Of a DNA stretch of 64,000 nt, positions 9,214 through 17,230 are shown one piece after another. The DNA is from Pseudorhizobium banfieldiae (GTDB lineage: Bacteria > Pseudomonadota > Alphaproteobacteria > Rhizobiales > Rhizobiaceae). Location of the stretch: NCBI RefSeq assembly GCF_000967425.1, contig NZ_FO082820.1:1178001-1242000 (forward strand), written 5' to 3'. Under the pieces are notes generated by a model. It saw only the letters and a program-made list of their open reading frames with translations, ran no database searches and was not told the origin of the DNA. How positions within the stretch are numbered: position 1 is the stretch's first letter; each line of letters opens with the position of its first letter. A program made the translations under genes and the position numbers.

Positions 9214-9726
9214 ATGAACACGAAGCTGAAGCCGCAGGCAGCCGTCGCTGCCGAAACCCGCGAAGATGCAATCCGCTCGCTCTACCTGGAATCCCTTCAC
9301 CTGGTCGAGCGTCTCCACCGCCGCCTTCTCGACGTCATCAAGGACGAGTTCGACCGCCAGGGCCGTGACGACATCAACGCAGTCCAGGCGCTGCTGCTTT
9401 TCAACATCGGCAATTCGGAACTCTCGGCCGGTGAGCTTCGCTCGCGGGGCTACTACCTCGGCTCGAACGTCTCCTACAACGTCAAGAAGCTGGTCGACCT
9501 CGGCTTCATCAACCACCAGCGCTCCCGCATCGACCGCCGGTCGGTCCGCATCAGCCTAACCGAGGACGGCCAGGAGATCGCCGAGACCGTCGCCAAGCTC
9601 TACGAGCGCCATATCGGCTCGATCGAGAAGGTCGGCGGCATCGGTGAGGGCGAGTTCGCCCAGATGAACAAGCTCCTGCAGCGCCTCGACCGCTTCTGGA
9701 ACGATACCATCGCCTACCGCCTCTGA
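9214..9726 (+). CDS. ldtR: MarR-family transcriptional regulator LdtR
   Basis: A 170-aa winged-helix regulator. The DNA-binding core is about residues 60-125 (AVQALLLFNIGNSELSAGEL, then YYLGSNVSYNVKKLVDLGFI as recognition helix, and the wing SRIDRRSVRISLTEDG). The sequence matches LdtR as described in Sinorhizobium meliloti and Liberibacter, which controls an L,D-transpeptidase gene and osmotic/cell-wall stress tolerance. Here the transpeptidase gene lies immediately downstream, supporting the assignment. It carries a terminator of its own (9753-9785), so ldtP has a separate promoter. Confidence 0.9.
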   Translation: MNTKLKPQAAVAAETREDAIRSLYLESLHLVERLHRRLLDVIKDEFDRQGRDDINAVQALLLFNIGNSELSAGELRSRGYYLGSNVSYNVKKLVDLGFINHQRSRIDRRSVRISLTEDGQEIAETVAKLYERHIGSIEKVGGIGEGEFAQMNKLLQRLDRFWNDTIAYRL

Positions 9727-9752
9727 TCCGCGACACTCCTCCAGTCGCCATC

Positions 9753-9785
9753 AAAACCGGACGCGTCCCTGCGCGGCCGGTTTTT
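9753..9785 (+). terminator. Rho-independent terminator of ldtR
   Basis: AAAACCGG pairs with CCGGTTTT across a GC-rich apical part that can form a further CGCG/CGCG stem. It is followed by a run of five T, 27 bases after the ldtR stop. Confidence 0.8.
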
Positions 9786-10011
9786 GCGTTGCCGGAAAAC
9801 CACAGCGCTCTGCCCCCATCGTCCGTCACGACCTTGTCATCCCTGTCATCGTCCGGTGGCTTCGCCGAGACACGAATTGGCCATATTGCCGTGTGATCCG
9901 CGCTATCGGGTCGCTGGGACTGGAATCACCCTTTGGTGTCGTCGCCGGCTGCGCAATTTGCGCCTTTGTTAACCATGTACCGCTAGGTCTGAACGGCAGC
10001 CGCGGGATGAG

Positions 10012-11358
10012 ATGGGTAGGATGATGTCGAAGAAGATCGGATCGGAACAGGTTTCTCGCCGGATGCTCCTGCGCTCGGCTGCAACGTTCGGCGCAGCGGC
10101 GCTCGCCGCGCCGGCGCTCGCCCAGACGGCGATCGATAACCTGATCGCGGCGCCACGCCGCGGTACCTGGGACGACCAGTTCGACGCCAAGGGCAGCTCG
10201 CGCACGGTGGCTGCCGTCGCCACGCACAATCCGGTTCTCGGTTCCCATGCGCCGGTGAACATCCAGCAGGCGATCATGAACTACCAGATGATCGTTTCCA
10301 ACGGTGGCTGGCCGGAGATCAATCCGGCGCAGACTCTGCGTCTCGGCGTGGTCGATCCATCCGTGCAGCAGGTTCGTCAGCGCTTGATGATCTCGGGCGA
10401 CTTGCCGCAATCCGCCGGCATGTCGGCAGCATTCGATTCCTATGTCGACGGTGCGGTGAAGCGCTTCCAGGCCCGCCATGGCCTTCCGGCCGACGGGGTC
10501 ATGGGCGAGTTCACCGTCAAGGCAATGAATGTCCCCGCCGCGACACGCCTGCACCAGCTCGAAACCAACCTCGTGCGCTTGCAGTCCATGTCCTCTGCGG
10601 ACCTCGGTCGTCGCTATGTCATGGTCAACATCCCCGCCGCCTACATCGAAGCGGTGGAGAATGGTCGCGTCGCGCTCCGCAATACCGCTGTCGTCGGCAA
10701 GATCGACCGCCCGACCCATGCCATCAACTCGAAGATCTACGAAGTCATCCTCAATCCGTACTGGACGGCACCGCGCTCGATCGTCGAGAAGGACATCGTG
10801 CCGCTGATGCGCAAGGATCCGACCTACCTGACGCGCAACAACATCCGCCTCTTCGACGGCAACGGCAACGAGGTGGCGCCGGAGACTGTGGATTGGCATG
10901 CGGAGAAGGCGCCAAACCTGATGTTCCGTCAGGATCCCGGCAAGATCAACGCCATGGCCTCGACCAAGATCAATTTCCACAATCCGAACAACGAATACAT
11001 GCACGACACGCCGCAGCAGGGCCTGTTCAACAAACTGATGCGGTTCGAATCCTCAGGCTGCATTCGTGCGCAGAACGTCCGTGACCTGACGACATGGCTG
11101 CTCAGGGAAACCCCGGGCTGGGACCGGCAGAACATGGAGCGGGTTATCGCCAGCCGTGTCAGCACCCCGATCAAGCTGAGCGAGGAAGTGCCGATCTACA
11201 TCGTCTATATCAGCGCCTGGTCTGCCGCCGACGGCATTGTCCAGTTCCGCGACGACATCTATCAGATGGACGGTGCGACCGAGCTTGCGCTGCAGACGAC
11301 GACCGGCGTCGAGCAATCCGCTGGGCCGATCAGCGAAGAAGACTTCCTGCCGCAGTAA
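10012..11358 (+). CDS. ldtP: L,D-transpeptidase (YkuD domain), LdtP
   Basis: A 448-aa periplasmic enzyme making or remodelling 3-3 peptidoglycan cross-links, or attaching proteins to the wall. The N-terminus has a twin-arginine-like signal (SRRMLLRSAATFGAAALAAPALAQ region, residues about 15-38), a peptidoglycan-binding domain (about 140-180, VKRFQARHGLPADGVMGEFT), then the YkuD catalytic domain with SSGCIRAQN; the nucleophile is Cys350. Starts at 10012, 10021 or 10024 are all possible. LdtR lies directly upstream and is the likely regulator. Confidence 0.9.
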   Translation: MGRMMSKKIGSEQVSRRMLLRSAATFGAAALAAPALAQTAIDNLIAAPRRGTWDDQFDAKGSSRTVAAVATHNPVLGSHAPVNIQQAIMNYQMIVSNGGWPEINPAQTLRLGVVDPSVQQVRQRLMISGDLPQSAGMSAAFDSYVDGAVKRFQARHGLPADGVMGEFTVKAMNVPAATRLHQLETNLVRLQSMSSADLGRRYVMVNIPAAYIEAVENGRVALRNTAVVGKIDRPTHAINSKIYEVILNPYWTAPRSIVEKDIVPLMRKDPTYLTRNNIRLFDGNGNEVAPETVDWHAEKAPNLMFRQDPGKINAMASTKINFHNPNNEYMHDTPQQGLFNKLMRFESSGCIRAQNVRDLTTWLLRETPGWDRQNMERVIASRVSTPIKLSEEVPIYIVYISAWSAADGIVQFRDDIYQMDGATELALQTTTGVEQSAGPISEEDFLPQ

Positions 11359-11380
11359 GCTGCGCATCCCGAGACATTCG

Positions 11381-11407
11381 AAGCCGCGGCGGGATGCCGC
11401 GGCTTTT
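11381..11407 (+). terminator. Rho-independent terminator of ldtP
   Basis: A perfect 10-bp stem AAGCCGCGGC / GCCGCGGCTT with loop GGGAT, followed by TT, 22 bases after the ldtP stop. Confidence 0.8.
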
Positions 11408-11525
11408 CGCGTCTTGGGGTACAGGGGCGTAACACTTCAAATCACGTGCGCCGTATTGCCGAATTCCGGGCCACCCGTTAAGACGCGGGGGCACAAGCAT
11501 CCCGACCCCTTGAGGAGCCCTGCCA

Positions 11526-12815
11526 ATGTCGAATACCGACGCCTTCTTCTCCCGCCCGCTTGCCGAATCCGATCCGGAGATCTTTGGCGCGATCGAGAAG
11601 GAGCTTGGTCGCCAGCGCCACGAGATCGAGCTGATCGCCTCCGAGAACATCGTCTCCCGTGCCGTGCTCGAAGCCCAGGGCTCGATCATGACCAACAAGT
11701 ATGCCGAGGGCTATCCGGGCAAACGCTATTATGGCGGCTGCCAGTTCGTGGACATCGCCGAGGAACTGGCGATCGAGCGCGCCAAGAAGCTCTTCGGCGT
11801 CAACTTCGCCAACGTCCAGCCGAATTCCGGTTCGCAGATGAACCAGGCGGTGTTCCTGGCGCTCCTGCAGCCCGGCGACACATTCATGGGGCTCGACCTC
11901 AACTCGGGCGGTCACCTGACGCATGGCTCGCCGGTGAACATGTCCGGCAAATGGTTCAACGTCGTCTCCTACGGCGTGCGCGAGGACGACCACCAACTCG
12001 ACATGGATGAAGTCGCCCGCAAGGCCGAGGAGCACAAGCCGAAGCTGATCATCGCCGGCGGCACCGCCTATTCGCGCGTCTGGGACTGGAAGCGTTTCCG
12101 CGAGATCGCCGATTCTGTCGGCGCATACCTCATGGTCGACATGGCCCATATTGCCGGCCTGGTCGCGGGCGGCGTGCATCCGTCGCCGTTCCCGCATTGC
12201 CATGTCGCCACCACGACGACCCATAAGTCTCTGCGCGGCCCGCGTGGCGGCATGATCCTGACGAACGACGAGGATCTGGCGAAGAAGTTCAACTCCGCCG
12301 TCTTCCCCGGACTCCAGGGCGGCCCGCTGATGCACGTGATCGCCGCCAAGGCGGTTGCTTTCGGCGAAGCACTGAAGCCGGAGTTCAAGGATTACGCCGC
12401 GCAGATCGTCAGGAACGCCAAGGTCCTCTCCGAGACCCTCGTCAAGGGCGGCCTCGACATCGTTTCCGGCGGTACCGACAACCACCTGATGCTGGTCGAC
12501 CTGCGCAAGAAGAACGCCACCGGCAAGCGCGCGGAGGCGGCACTTGGGCGCGGCTACATCACCTGCAACAAGAACGGCATTCCATTCGATCCGGAAAAGC
12601 CCTTCATCACCTCCGGCATCCGTCTGGGCACCCCGGCGGGGACGACGCGCGGCTTCAAGGAGGGCGAGTTCACCGAGATCGGCAACCTGATCGTCGAGGT
12701 CCTCGACGGACTGAAGGCGGCCAATTCCGACGAGGGAAATGCCGCGGTCGAGGCGGCGGTACGCGAGAAGGTCGTGGCGCTGACCGACCGCTTCCCGATG
12801 TACCCTTATATGTGA
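11526..12815 (+). CDS. glyA: Serine hydroxymethyltransferase
   Basis: A 429-aa PLP enzyme interconverting serine and glycine while charging tetrahydrofolate with a one-carbon unit. The PLP lysine lies in [14 protein letters not shown] (Lys234). Other signature parts are [32 protein letters not shown] and the C-terminal [16 protein letters not shown]. Full length for the family. TTGAGGAGC precedes the ATG. The nrdR gene follows after 16 bases, and glyA-nrdR-ribD-ribE is probably one transcript. Confidence 0.97.
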   Translation: MSNTDAFFSRPLAESDPEIFGAIEKELGRQRHEIELIASENIVSRAVLEAQGSIMTNKYAEGYPGKRYYGGCQFVDIAEELAIERAKKLFGVNFANVQPNSGSQMNQAVFLALLQPGDTFMGLDLNSGGHLTHGSPVNMSGKWFNVVSYGVREDDHQLDMDEVARKAEEHKPKLIIAGGTAYSRVWDWKRFREIADSVGAYLMVDMAHIAGLVAGGVHPSPFPHCHVATTTTHKSLRGPRGGMILTNDEDLAKKFNSAVFPGLQGGPLMHVIAAKAVAFGEALKPEFKDYAAQIVRNAKVLSETLVKGGLDIVSGGTDNHLMLVDLRKKNATGKRAEAALGRGYITCNKNGIPFDPEKPFITSGIRLGTPAGTTRGFKEGEFTEIGNLIVEVLDGLKAANSDEGNAAVEAAVREKVVALTDRFPMYPYM

Positions 12816-12831
12816 AGCTGAAGGAGCGGGA

Positions 12832-13311
12832 ATGCGCTGCCCCTATTGCGGTTCTGAGGACACTCAGGTCAAGGACTCGCGCCCGGCGGAGGACAACACC
12901 TCCATCCGCCGGCGGCGCATCTGCCCCGATTGCGGTGGACGCTTCACTACCTTCGAGCGGGTGCAACTGCGCGAACTGATGGTCTTGAAGAAGACCGGCC
13001 GCAAGGTGCCCTTCGACCGCGACAAGCTGGTGCGCTCCTTCCAGATCGCGCTGCGCAAGCGGCCGGTCGACGGCGATCGGATCGAGCGGGCCGTCTCCGG
13101 TATCGTCCGTCGGCTGGAAAGCTCGGGGGAGACGGAGATCTCATCCGAACAGATCGGCCTGCAGGTGCTGGAGGCATTGAAGAGCCTCGATGACGTCGCC
13201 TTCGTCCGCTACGCCTCGGTCTACCGGGATTTCTCCCATGCGGAGGACTTCGAGAAGGTGATCGAGGAGATCAACGCCAAGATCGCCCGCGATCCCGGGC
13301 TCGAGCCCTGA
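12832..13311 (+). CDS. nrdR: Transcriptional repressor NrdR
   Basis: A 159-aa regulator of ribonucleotide reductase genes that senses dATP/ATP. The N-terminal zinc ribbon is [17 protein letters not shown] with the second pair in [13 protein letters not shown], followed by an ATP-cone domain from about residue 48 ([16 protein letters not shown]) to 138. It targets NrdR boxes upstream of nrd operons elsewhere in the genome. Its position between glyA and ribD is conserved in alphaproteobacteria. Confidence 0.96.
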   Translation: MRCPYCGSEDTQVKDSRPAEDNTSIRRRRICPDCGGRFTTFERVQLRELMVLKKTGRKVPFDRDKLVRSFQIALRKRPVDGDRIERAVSGIVRRLESSGETEISSEQIGLQVLEALKSLDDVAFVRYASVYRDFSHAEDFEKVIEEINAKIARDPGLEP

Positions 13312-13315
13312 TCCC

Positions 13316-14407
13316 GTGAGCGTGACGCCACAGGACCGGCGATTCATGGCGGCTGCCATGCGGCTGTCGCGCTGGCACACCGGGCTGACCGCCACCAATC
13401 CCTCTGTTGCCGCACTTGTCGTGAAGGATGGCGCCATCGTCGGCCGCGCCGTGACCGCACCTGGCGGCCGGCCCCATGCGGAAACGCAGGCGCTCTCCGA
13501 AGCCAGCGAGAAGGCGAGGGGGGCGACCCTCTACGTCACGCTCGAGCCCTGCTCGCACCACGGCAAGACCCCGCCCTGTGCCGATGCCATCACCGCCGCC
13601 GGCGTCGCCCGCGTCGTCGTCTCGCTGACCGATCCCGATCCGCGCGTTTCCGGCCGCGGCCTTGCCATCCTTCGCGATGCCAGCATTGTGGTGGAAAGCG
13701 GCGTCCTCGAGGAGGAGGGGCGCAGAACCCTCGCCGCCTACCTCATGCGCCAGACGAGGGGCCGGCCGCGAGTGACTCTGAAGCTTGCGGTTTCCGCGGA
13801 CGGCATGATTGGCAGGAGAGGCGAGGGCCAAGTCGCCATCACCGGTCCCGCCGCCCGCGCCCAGGTGCATGTGCTGCGCGCAGAGATGGACGCCATCCTC
13901 GTCGGCATCGGCACGGCGCTCGCCGACGATCCTCAACTTACCTGCCGAACGCCAGGTCTCGAAGCCCGCTCGCCGCTCCGCATTGTACTGGATCGCCGGA
14001 TGGAACTGCCGCCGATCTCGAAGCTCGTGCGATCGGCCAGCAACGTGCCGGTACTCGTGGCGTCCATTGCTGGTCCCTCGGCATCATCTGAGCTGAACGC
14101 GCGCCGCGCCGCGCTCGCCGATGCCGGCGTCGGGCTCCTCGAAACCGAGACGCTCTCCACGTTCCTCTCGGGGCTCGCTGTCCGCGGCATTTCCTCGCTG
14201 CTGGTCGAGGGTGGCGCCGGCGTCGTCCGGGGCTTTCTCGCAGCCGGCCTCGTGGACCGCATCCTCCTCTTCGAAGGCGCAGCCACGGTGGGCGAGGGTG
14301 GCCTTGCATCGCCGCTCACGCGTGCCGATATGCCGGACGGCTTCCGCCTCCAGCGCGAATATGCGTTCGGGCCCGATCGGCTCTTCGACTACGAAAGGTT
14401 TTCCTGA
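13316..14407 (+). CDS. ribD: Riboflavin biosynthesis deaminase/reductase RibD
   Basis: A 363-aa bifunctional enzyme carrying out the second and third steps of riboflavin synthesis from the GTP-derived pyrimidine. The N-terminal deaminase domain (about 1-145) has the zinc motifs HAETQALSEA and LEPCSHHGKTPPC. The C-terminal reductase domain (about 150-360) begins RPRVTLKLAVSADGMI. Translation starts at GTG 13316, five bases after the nrdR stop. The stop overlaps the ribE start by one base, so the two are translationally coupled. Confidence 0.95.
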   Translation: MSVTPQDRRFMAAAMRLSRWHTGLTATNPSVAALVVKDGAIVGRAVTAPGGRPHAETQALSEASEKARGATLYVTLEPCSHHGKTPPCADAITAAGVARVVVSLTDPDPRVSGRGLAILRDASIVVESGVLEEEGRRTLAAYLMRQTRGRPRVTLKLAVSADGMIGRRGEGQVAITGPAARAQVHVLRAEMDAILVGIGTALADDPQLTCRTPGLEARSPLRIVLDRRMELPPISKLVRSASNVPVLVASIAGPSASSELNARRAALADAGVGLLETETLSTFLSGLAVRGISSLLVEGGAGVVRGFLAAGLVDRILLFEGAATVGEGGLASPLTRADMPDGFRLQREYAFGPDRLFDYERFS

Positions 14408-15030
14408 TGTTCACGGGTATCGTCACCGATGTCGGCACGGTTTCCAGCGTCATGCCGATGGATGAGGGCGTGCGGCTGAGGATTGCCACCGCCTATGACC
14501 CGAGGACCATCGAGATCGGCGCCTCCATCGCCCATTCCGGCGTCTGCCTCACCGTGACGGCGCTGCCGGGCGAGGGGGAGAATGCCCGCTGGTTCGAAGT
14601 CGAGGCGTGGGAGGAGGCGCTCAGGCTCACCACCATCGCTGGCTGGAGCGAGGGCACGCGCGTCAACCTGGAGCGGGCGCTGAAGATCGGCGATGAACTC
14701 GGTGGCCACATCGTCTCCGGCCATGTCGACGGCAAGGCCGAGATCCTCTCGGTCGAGCCGGAAGGCGAGGCCGTCCGCATCCGCCTGCGCGCGCCGGAAG
14801 CGTTCGCCCGCTTCGTTGCCCCGAAGGGTTCGGTCGCGCTGGACGGCACCTCGCTCACCGTCAACGCCGTCGACGGCGCCGATTTCGATGTGCTCCTCAT
14901 CCGCCACACGCTCGCCGTCACCACCTGGGGCGACCGCAAGCCCCGCGACTTCGTCAACTTCGAAGTCGACACCATGGCGCGCTACGCCGCACGGCTGGCG
15001 GAATTTCCGGTAAAAGCGTTGGAAGCCTGA
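14407..15030 (+). CDS. ribE: Riboflavin synthase, alpha chain
   Basis: A 207-aa enzyme that dismutates two 6,7-dimethyl-8-ribityllumazine molecules to riboflavin. It begins with the invariant MFTGIV and has two lumazine-binding beta-barrel repeats (about 1-95 and 98-195). The second repeat carries GHIVSGHVDGKAEI and VALDGTSLTVN. Its partner ribH is 4.4 kb downstream rather than adjacent. The gene end converges on the GST gene with an 18-base gap and no clear terminator. Confidence 0.95.
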   Translation: MFTGIVTDVGTVSSVMPMDEGVRLRIATAYDPRTIEIGASIAHSGVCLTVTALPGEGENARWFEVEAWEEALRLTTIAGWSEGTRVNLERALKIGDELGGHIVSGHVDGKAEILSVEPEGEAVRIRLRAPEAFARFVAPKGSVALDGTSLTVNAVDGADFDVLLIRHTLAVTTWGDRKPRDFVNFEVDTMARYAARLAEFPVKALEA

Positions 15031-15048
15031 CGCGGCCCGGCCTCATCC

Positions 15049-15699
15049 TCAGTCCTTCGCGCTGGCGAGGAACACCGCCCGCTGCGCCTCGAAAGCCCGC
15101 CGGTAGGCGGGACGGGCCTGACCGCGCGTCACATAGGCCGCAAGGTTCGGAAACTCCTCCAGAAGCCCCGCGCCCTCCAGCCGCCGCAACACGGTCACCA
15201 TCAACAGGTCCGCCGCGCTGAAGGCGCCGTCCAGCCACTCCGCATCGCCGAGCCGGGCGGAAAGCTGGCCAAGGCGCCGGCGGATGCGATCTTCCACCAT
15301 GCCGAGGCGCTCCTGGTACCAGCTCCGGTCGCCCTCCTGGTACCCCGCCATCTCGCGCTCGACGATCACCGGCTCCATGGTGCTGAGCGCCGCAAACATC
15401 CAGCTGATCGCCCGTGCACGGGCCTCCGAATCCTTCGGCAAGAGCCCCGGATGCTGCTCGGCGATATGCAGCACGATCGCTCCGGTTTCGAACAGGGCAA
15501 GCCCGTGCTCTTCATAGGTCGGGATTTGCCCGAATGGCTGGAGCGCCAGATGCGCCGGCTCCTTCATCGCCTGAAACGACAGCAGGCGAACTTCGTATGG
15601 TAACCCTACCTCTTCGAGCGCCCAGCGTACCCGCATGTCGCGGGCATGGCCCCGGCCGCGATCAGGTGAGCTTGCGAATGCCGTGATGGTGATGCTCAT
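15049..15699 (-). CDS. Glutathione S-transferase family protein, 216 aa
   Basis: An N-terminal thioredoxin-like domain (about 1-80; RVRWALEEVGLPYEVRLLSF, then the glutathione-binding PFGQIPTYEEHGLALFETGAI with the usual 'P..l' and ES/ET position), followed by an all-helical C-terminal domain. The likely role is cytosolic conjugation or reduction with glutathione; the substrate cannot be predicted. Start at 15699 has AGGAGG 7 bases upstream; a 30-codon extension exists but lacks a ribosome site. Divergent from the globin gene. Confidence 0.88.
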   Translation of the reverse strand: MSITITAFASSPDRGRGHARDMRVRWALEEVGLPYEVRLLSFQAMKEPAHLALQPFGQIPTYEEHGLALFETGAIVLHIAEQHPGLLPKDSEARARAISWMFAALSTMEPVIVEREMAGYQEGDRSWYQERLGMVEDRIRRRLGQLSARLGDAEWLDGAFSAADLLMVTVLRRLEGAGLLEEFPNLAAYVTRGQARPAYRRAFEAQRAVFLASAKD

Positions 15700-15869
15700 C
15701 CCTGCCTCCTGTGGTTTCCCGGAAGACGGCCGGCGAGGACGCATTCCGACATCCGGCGCCATCGGCGAAAGGCAGTCCGGCCGGGGCACGTCGTCGCAAC
15801 AGTCTCCCCCGCTCTTCGCAAACCCGCTGCGATCCCTTATCTAGGGCGCAACAGACAGGACCCGTTATC

Positions 15870-16337
15870 ATGCATCCCGATCTCAATGCCAGAGCGGCCC
15901 ATTCCGCCGCCATCCGCGAGCGTGCCGCCGCCGAGATGAAGGCGATCGGCGTCGACGAGGCGTTCATCTCGAAGCTCGTCAATACCTTCTACGGCCGCGT
16001 GCTGGCCCACCCCGAACTTGGCCCGGTCTTTGATGCGCGGCTTGCAGGCCGCTGGCCGCAGCACATGGAGAAGATGAAGGCCTTCTGGTCTTCCGTCGCC
16101 TTCCGCAGCGGCGCCTATGGCGGCAAGCCGGTCCAGGCCCATCTTGGCGTCGCCAACATGACGCCGGACCTCTTTCCGCAATGGCTGTCGTTGTTTGCTG
16201 ACACCCTCGATGACATCGCCCCGAGCGAGGAAGCCAAGGCCTGGTTCATGGCGACCGCCGAGCGCATCGCCAGGAGCCTGACGCTGTCGCTTTTCTACAA
16301 TCCCGCACTCGACGATCCGGCCCTGCGCCGAAGCTGA
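15870..16337 (+). CDS. Group III truncated hemoglobin, 155 aa
   Basis: A small heme protein of the 2-over-2 globin fold. Group III features are the helix-B segment LVNTFYGRVLAHPELGPVF, the helix-E block HMEKMKAFWSSVAFRSGAYG and AHLGVANMTPDLFPQWLSLF, where the His of 'AHL' is the probable proximal ligand region. Such proteins bind O2 or NO and are often linked to nitrosative stress or microaerobic life in rhizobia and Campylobacter, but the role here is not proven. The start follows ACCCGTTATC with a weak ribosome site. A terminator follows at 16350. Confidence 0.88.
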   Translation: MHPDLNARAAHSAAIRERAAAEMKAIGVDEAFISKLVNTFYGRVLAHPELGPVFDARLAGRWPQHMEKMKAFWSSVAFRSGAYGGKPVQAHLGVANMTPDLFPQWLSLFADTLDDIAPSEEAKAWFMATAERIARSLTLSLFYNPALDDPALRRS

Positions 16338-16349
16338 TCGATCCTCGGC

Positions 16350-16373
16350 GGCCGCCCGCGCAAGGCGGCCTTT
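16350..16373 (+). terminator. Rho-independent terminator of the globin gene
   Basis: GGCCGCC pairs with GGCGGCC around CGCGCAA, followed by TTT, 12 bases after the globin stop. It insulates the promoter that starts immediately after it. Confidence 0.65.
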
Positions 16374-16374
16374 G

Positions 16375-16404
16375 CTTGACTTCCATGCCCGAAGGGCCCA
16401 TGTT
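16375..16404 (+). promoter_or_regulatory. Candidate promoter of the first leader-peptide/Rnk transcript
   Basis: CTTGAC at 16375-16380 matches the rhizobial -35 consensus. Seventeen bases later CCATGT (16398-16403) keeps four of six positions of the CTATAT -10 element. Transcription would start about 7 bases on, at 16410-16411, which is the ATG of the 19-codon upstream ORF. The transcript would therefore be leaderless, as known for the trp leader peptide in Sinorhizobium. Inferred by eye only. Confidence 0.5.
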
Positions 16405-16410
16405 CGAGCC

Positions 16411-16470
16411 ATGTTGACCGAGCGCCTCGATAACCGTTTCAAGCGGGTGTGCCTCATCGCAGGCACCTGA
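16411..16470 (+). CDS. Candidate leader peptide A (19 aa, ends CLIAGT)
   Basis: The small ORF reads MLTERLDNRFKRVCLIAGT and ends with TGA at 16468-16470. It sits alone in the 291-base gap between the globin gene and the first Rnk-like gene, 158 bases before the latter. A second short ORF upstream of the paralogous gene (17078-17140) ends in the same CLIAG, encoded by an identical 14-base block (TGCCTCATCGCAGG) in the same frame. In A this block lies inside a perfect 6-bp stem GTGCCT/AGGCAC. No Shine-Dalgarno is seen; leaderless initiation is plausible. I infer a regulatory leader peptide, not a functional enzyme. Confidence 0.6.
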   Translation: MLTERLDNRFKRVCLIAGT

Positions 16471-16489
16471 CCCCCGGCTCGGTCGCGTC

Positions 16490-16509
16490 GCGCCCCGGCC
16501 GTGGGGCGC
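16490..16509 (+). other. GC hairpin downstream of leader peptide A
   Basis: A perfect 7-bp stem GCGCCCC / GGGGCGC with loop GGCCGT, 19 bases after the leader-peptide stop. An overlapping weaker pairing, GCCG (16498-16501) with CGGC (16515-16518) followed by TTTT, would exclude it. A translation-dependent switch is conceivable but unproven. Confidence 0.45.
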
Positions 16510-16628
16510 ATAGGCGGCTTTTCCGCGAAATCCGGCGAAGCCTGCCCTTGGGGGCGACAGTCAATTTTCCACATCAACAGTCACCGCAGCGCAATCTCGC
16601 CTGCGTACAAGTCAGCGAGGATCCAGCA

Positions 16629-17081
16629 ATGGCTCCCAACAAGAACACACGCCGCAAGCCGGCCATCAATGTCACCCAGTCGGATCACGAGCGGCTGTCG
16701 CGTCTCGCCGAGGCGCATGCCGATCGCAATCCCGACGTCTCCGAAGAGCTTCTGGCCGAACTGGACCGCGCACGCGTCGTGCAGGACGGGAAGATCGGCG
16801 CAGATGTCGTGCGCATGGGCTCGACCTTGCGCTTCACCAGCGATCTTGGCGAGGACCGCACCGTCACGCTCGTCTTTCCGGGCGAAGCGGATATCGCAGC
16901 CGGCAAGATTTCCATCCTCACCCCTATCGGTGCGGCCCTGATCGGGCTATCGGCGGGCCAGTCGATCGACTGGACGGCGCGAGACGGCCGCGTCCACCGC
17001 CTCACCGTAGAGACTGTGCAGGCGCCGGCGGAAAGCCAGGCCGCCTCTGCCGCCCCAGCGGAGCTGCGGCCGGCGTCATGA
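16629..17081 (+). CDS. rnk: Rnk-like GreA/GreB C-terminal domain protein (first paralogue), 150 aa
   Basis: A protein of the nucleoside-diphosphate-kinase-regulator (Rnk) family. A short N-terminal helical part (about 1-45, ITVTQSDHERLSRL style) replaces the long Gre coiled coil. It is followed by the FKBP-like GreA/GreB C-terminal domain (about 55-135) with VRMGSTLRFTSDLGEDRTVT, KISILTPIGAALIGL and the final strand HRLTVETVQ. Rnk proteins bind RNA polymerase near the secondary channel and lack the transcript-cleavage acidic tip. It is preceded by a leader with a CLIAG-ending ORF. Its stop overlaps the start of leader peptide B. Confidence 0.85.
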   Translation: MAPNKNTRRKPAINVTQSDHERLSRLAEAHADRNPDVSEELLAELDRARVVQDGKIGADVVRMGSTLRFTSDLGEDRTVTLVFPGEADIAAGKISILTPIGAALIGLSAGQSIDWTARDGRVHRLTVETVQAPAESQAASAAPAELRPAS

Positions 17082-17140
17082 TCCGCGTTCTGCCGCCTTG
17101 CCGCCTCTCGCTCTACGGAGGCTGCCTCATCGCAGGATAG
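17078..17140 (+). CDS. Candidate leader peptide B (20 aa, ends CLIAG)
   Basis: The ORF reads MIRVLPPCRLSLYGGCLIAG and stops with TAG at 17138-17140. Its ATG overlaps the stop of the first Rnk-like gene (ATGA at 17078-17081), which allows translational coupling. The last five codons before the stop encode CLIAG, using the same 14 bases as leader A. The second Rnk-like gene starts 90 bases downstream. A strong hairpin begins three bases after the stop. The N-terminal halves of A and B differ, so the conserved part is only the terminal motif and its stop, the usual look of an arrest or attenuation peptide. Confidence 0.6.
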   Translation: MIRVLPPCRLSLYGGCLIAG

Positions 17141-17143
17141 TTG

Positions 17144-17173
17144 CCCCTGCACCGCGTTTCGCGCGGGCAGGGG
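17144..17173 (+). other. Strong hairpin downstream of leader peptide B
   Basis: CCCCTGC pairs with GCAGGGG and, after a single bulged A, CCGCG pairs with CGCGG around loop TTTCG, giving 12 base pairs. It starts 3 bases after the stop of leader peptide B and has no T-run, so it is more likely a translation or stability control element than a terminator. Confidence 0.6.
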
Positions 17174-17230
17174 ATCTCCCGTTCATGATCAAATGTGCGC
17201 GCTCCCCCCGGAGCAAAGGAGAACTGCGAT

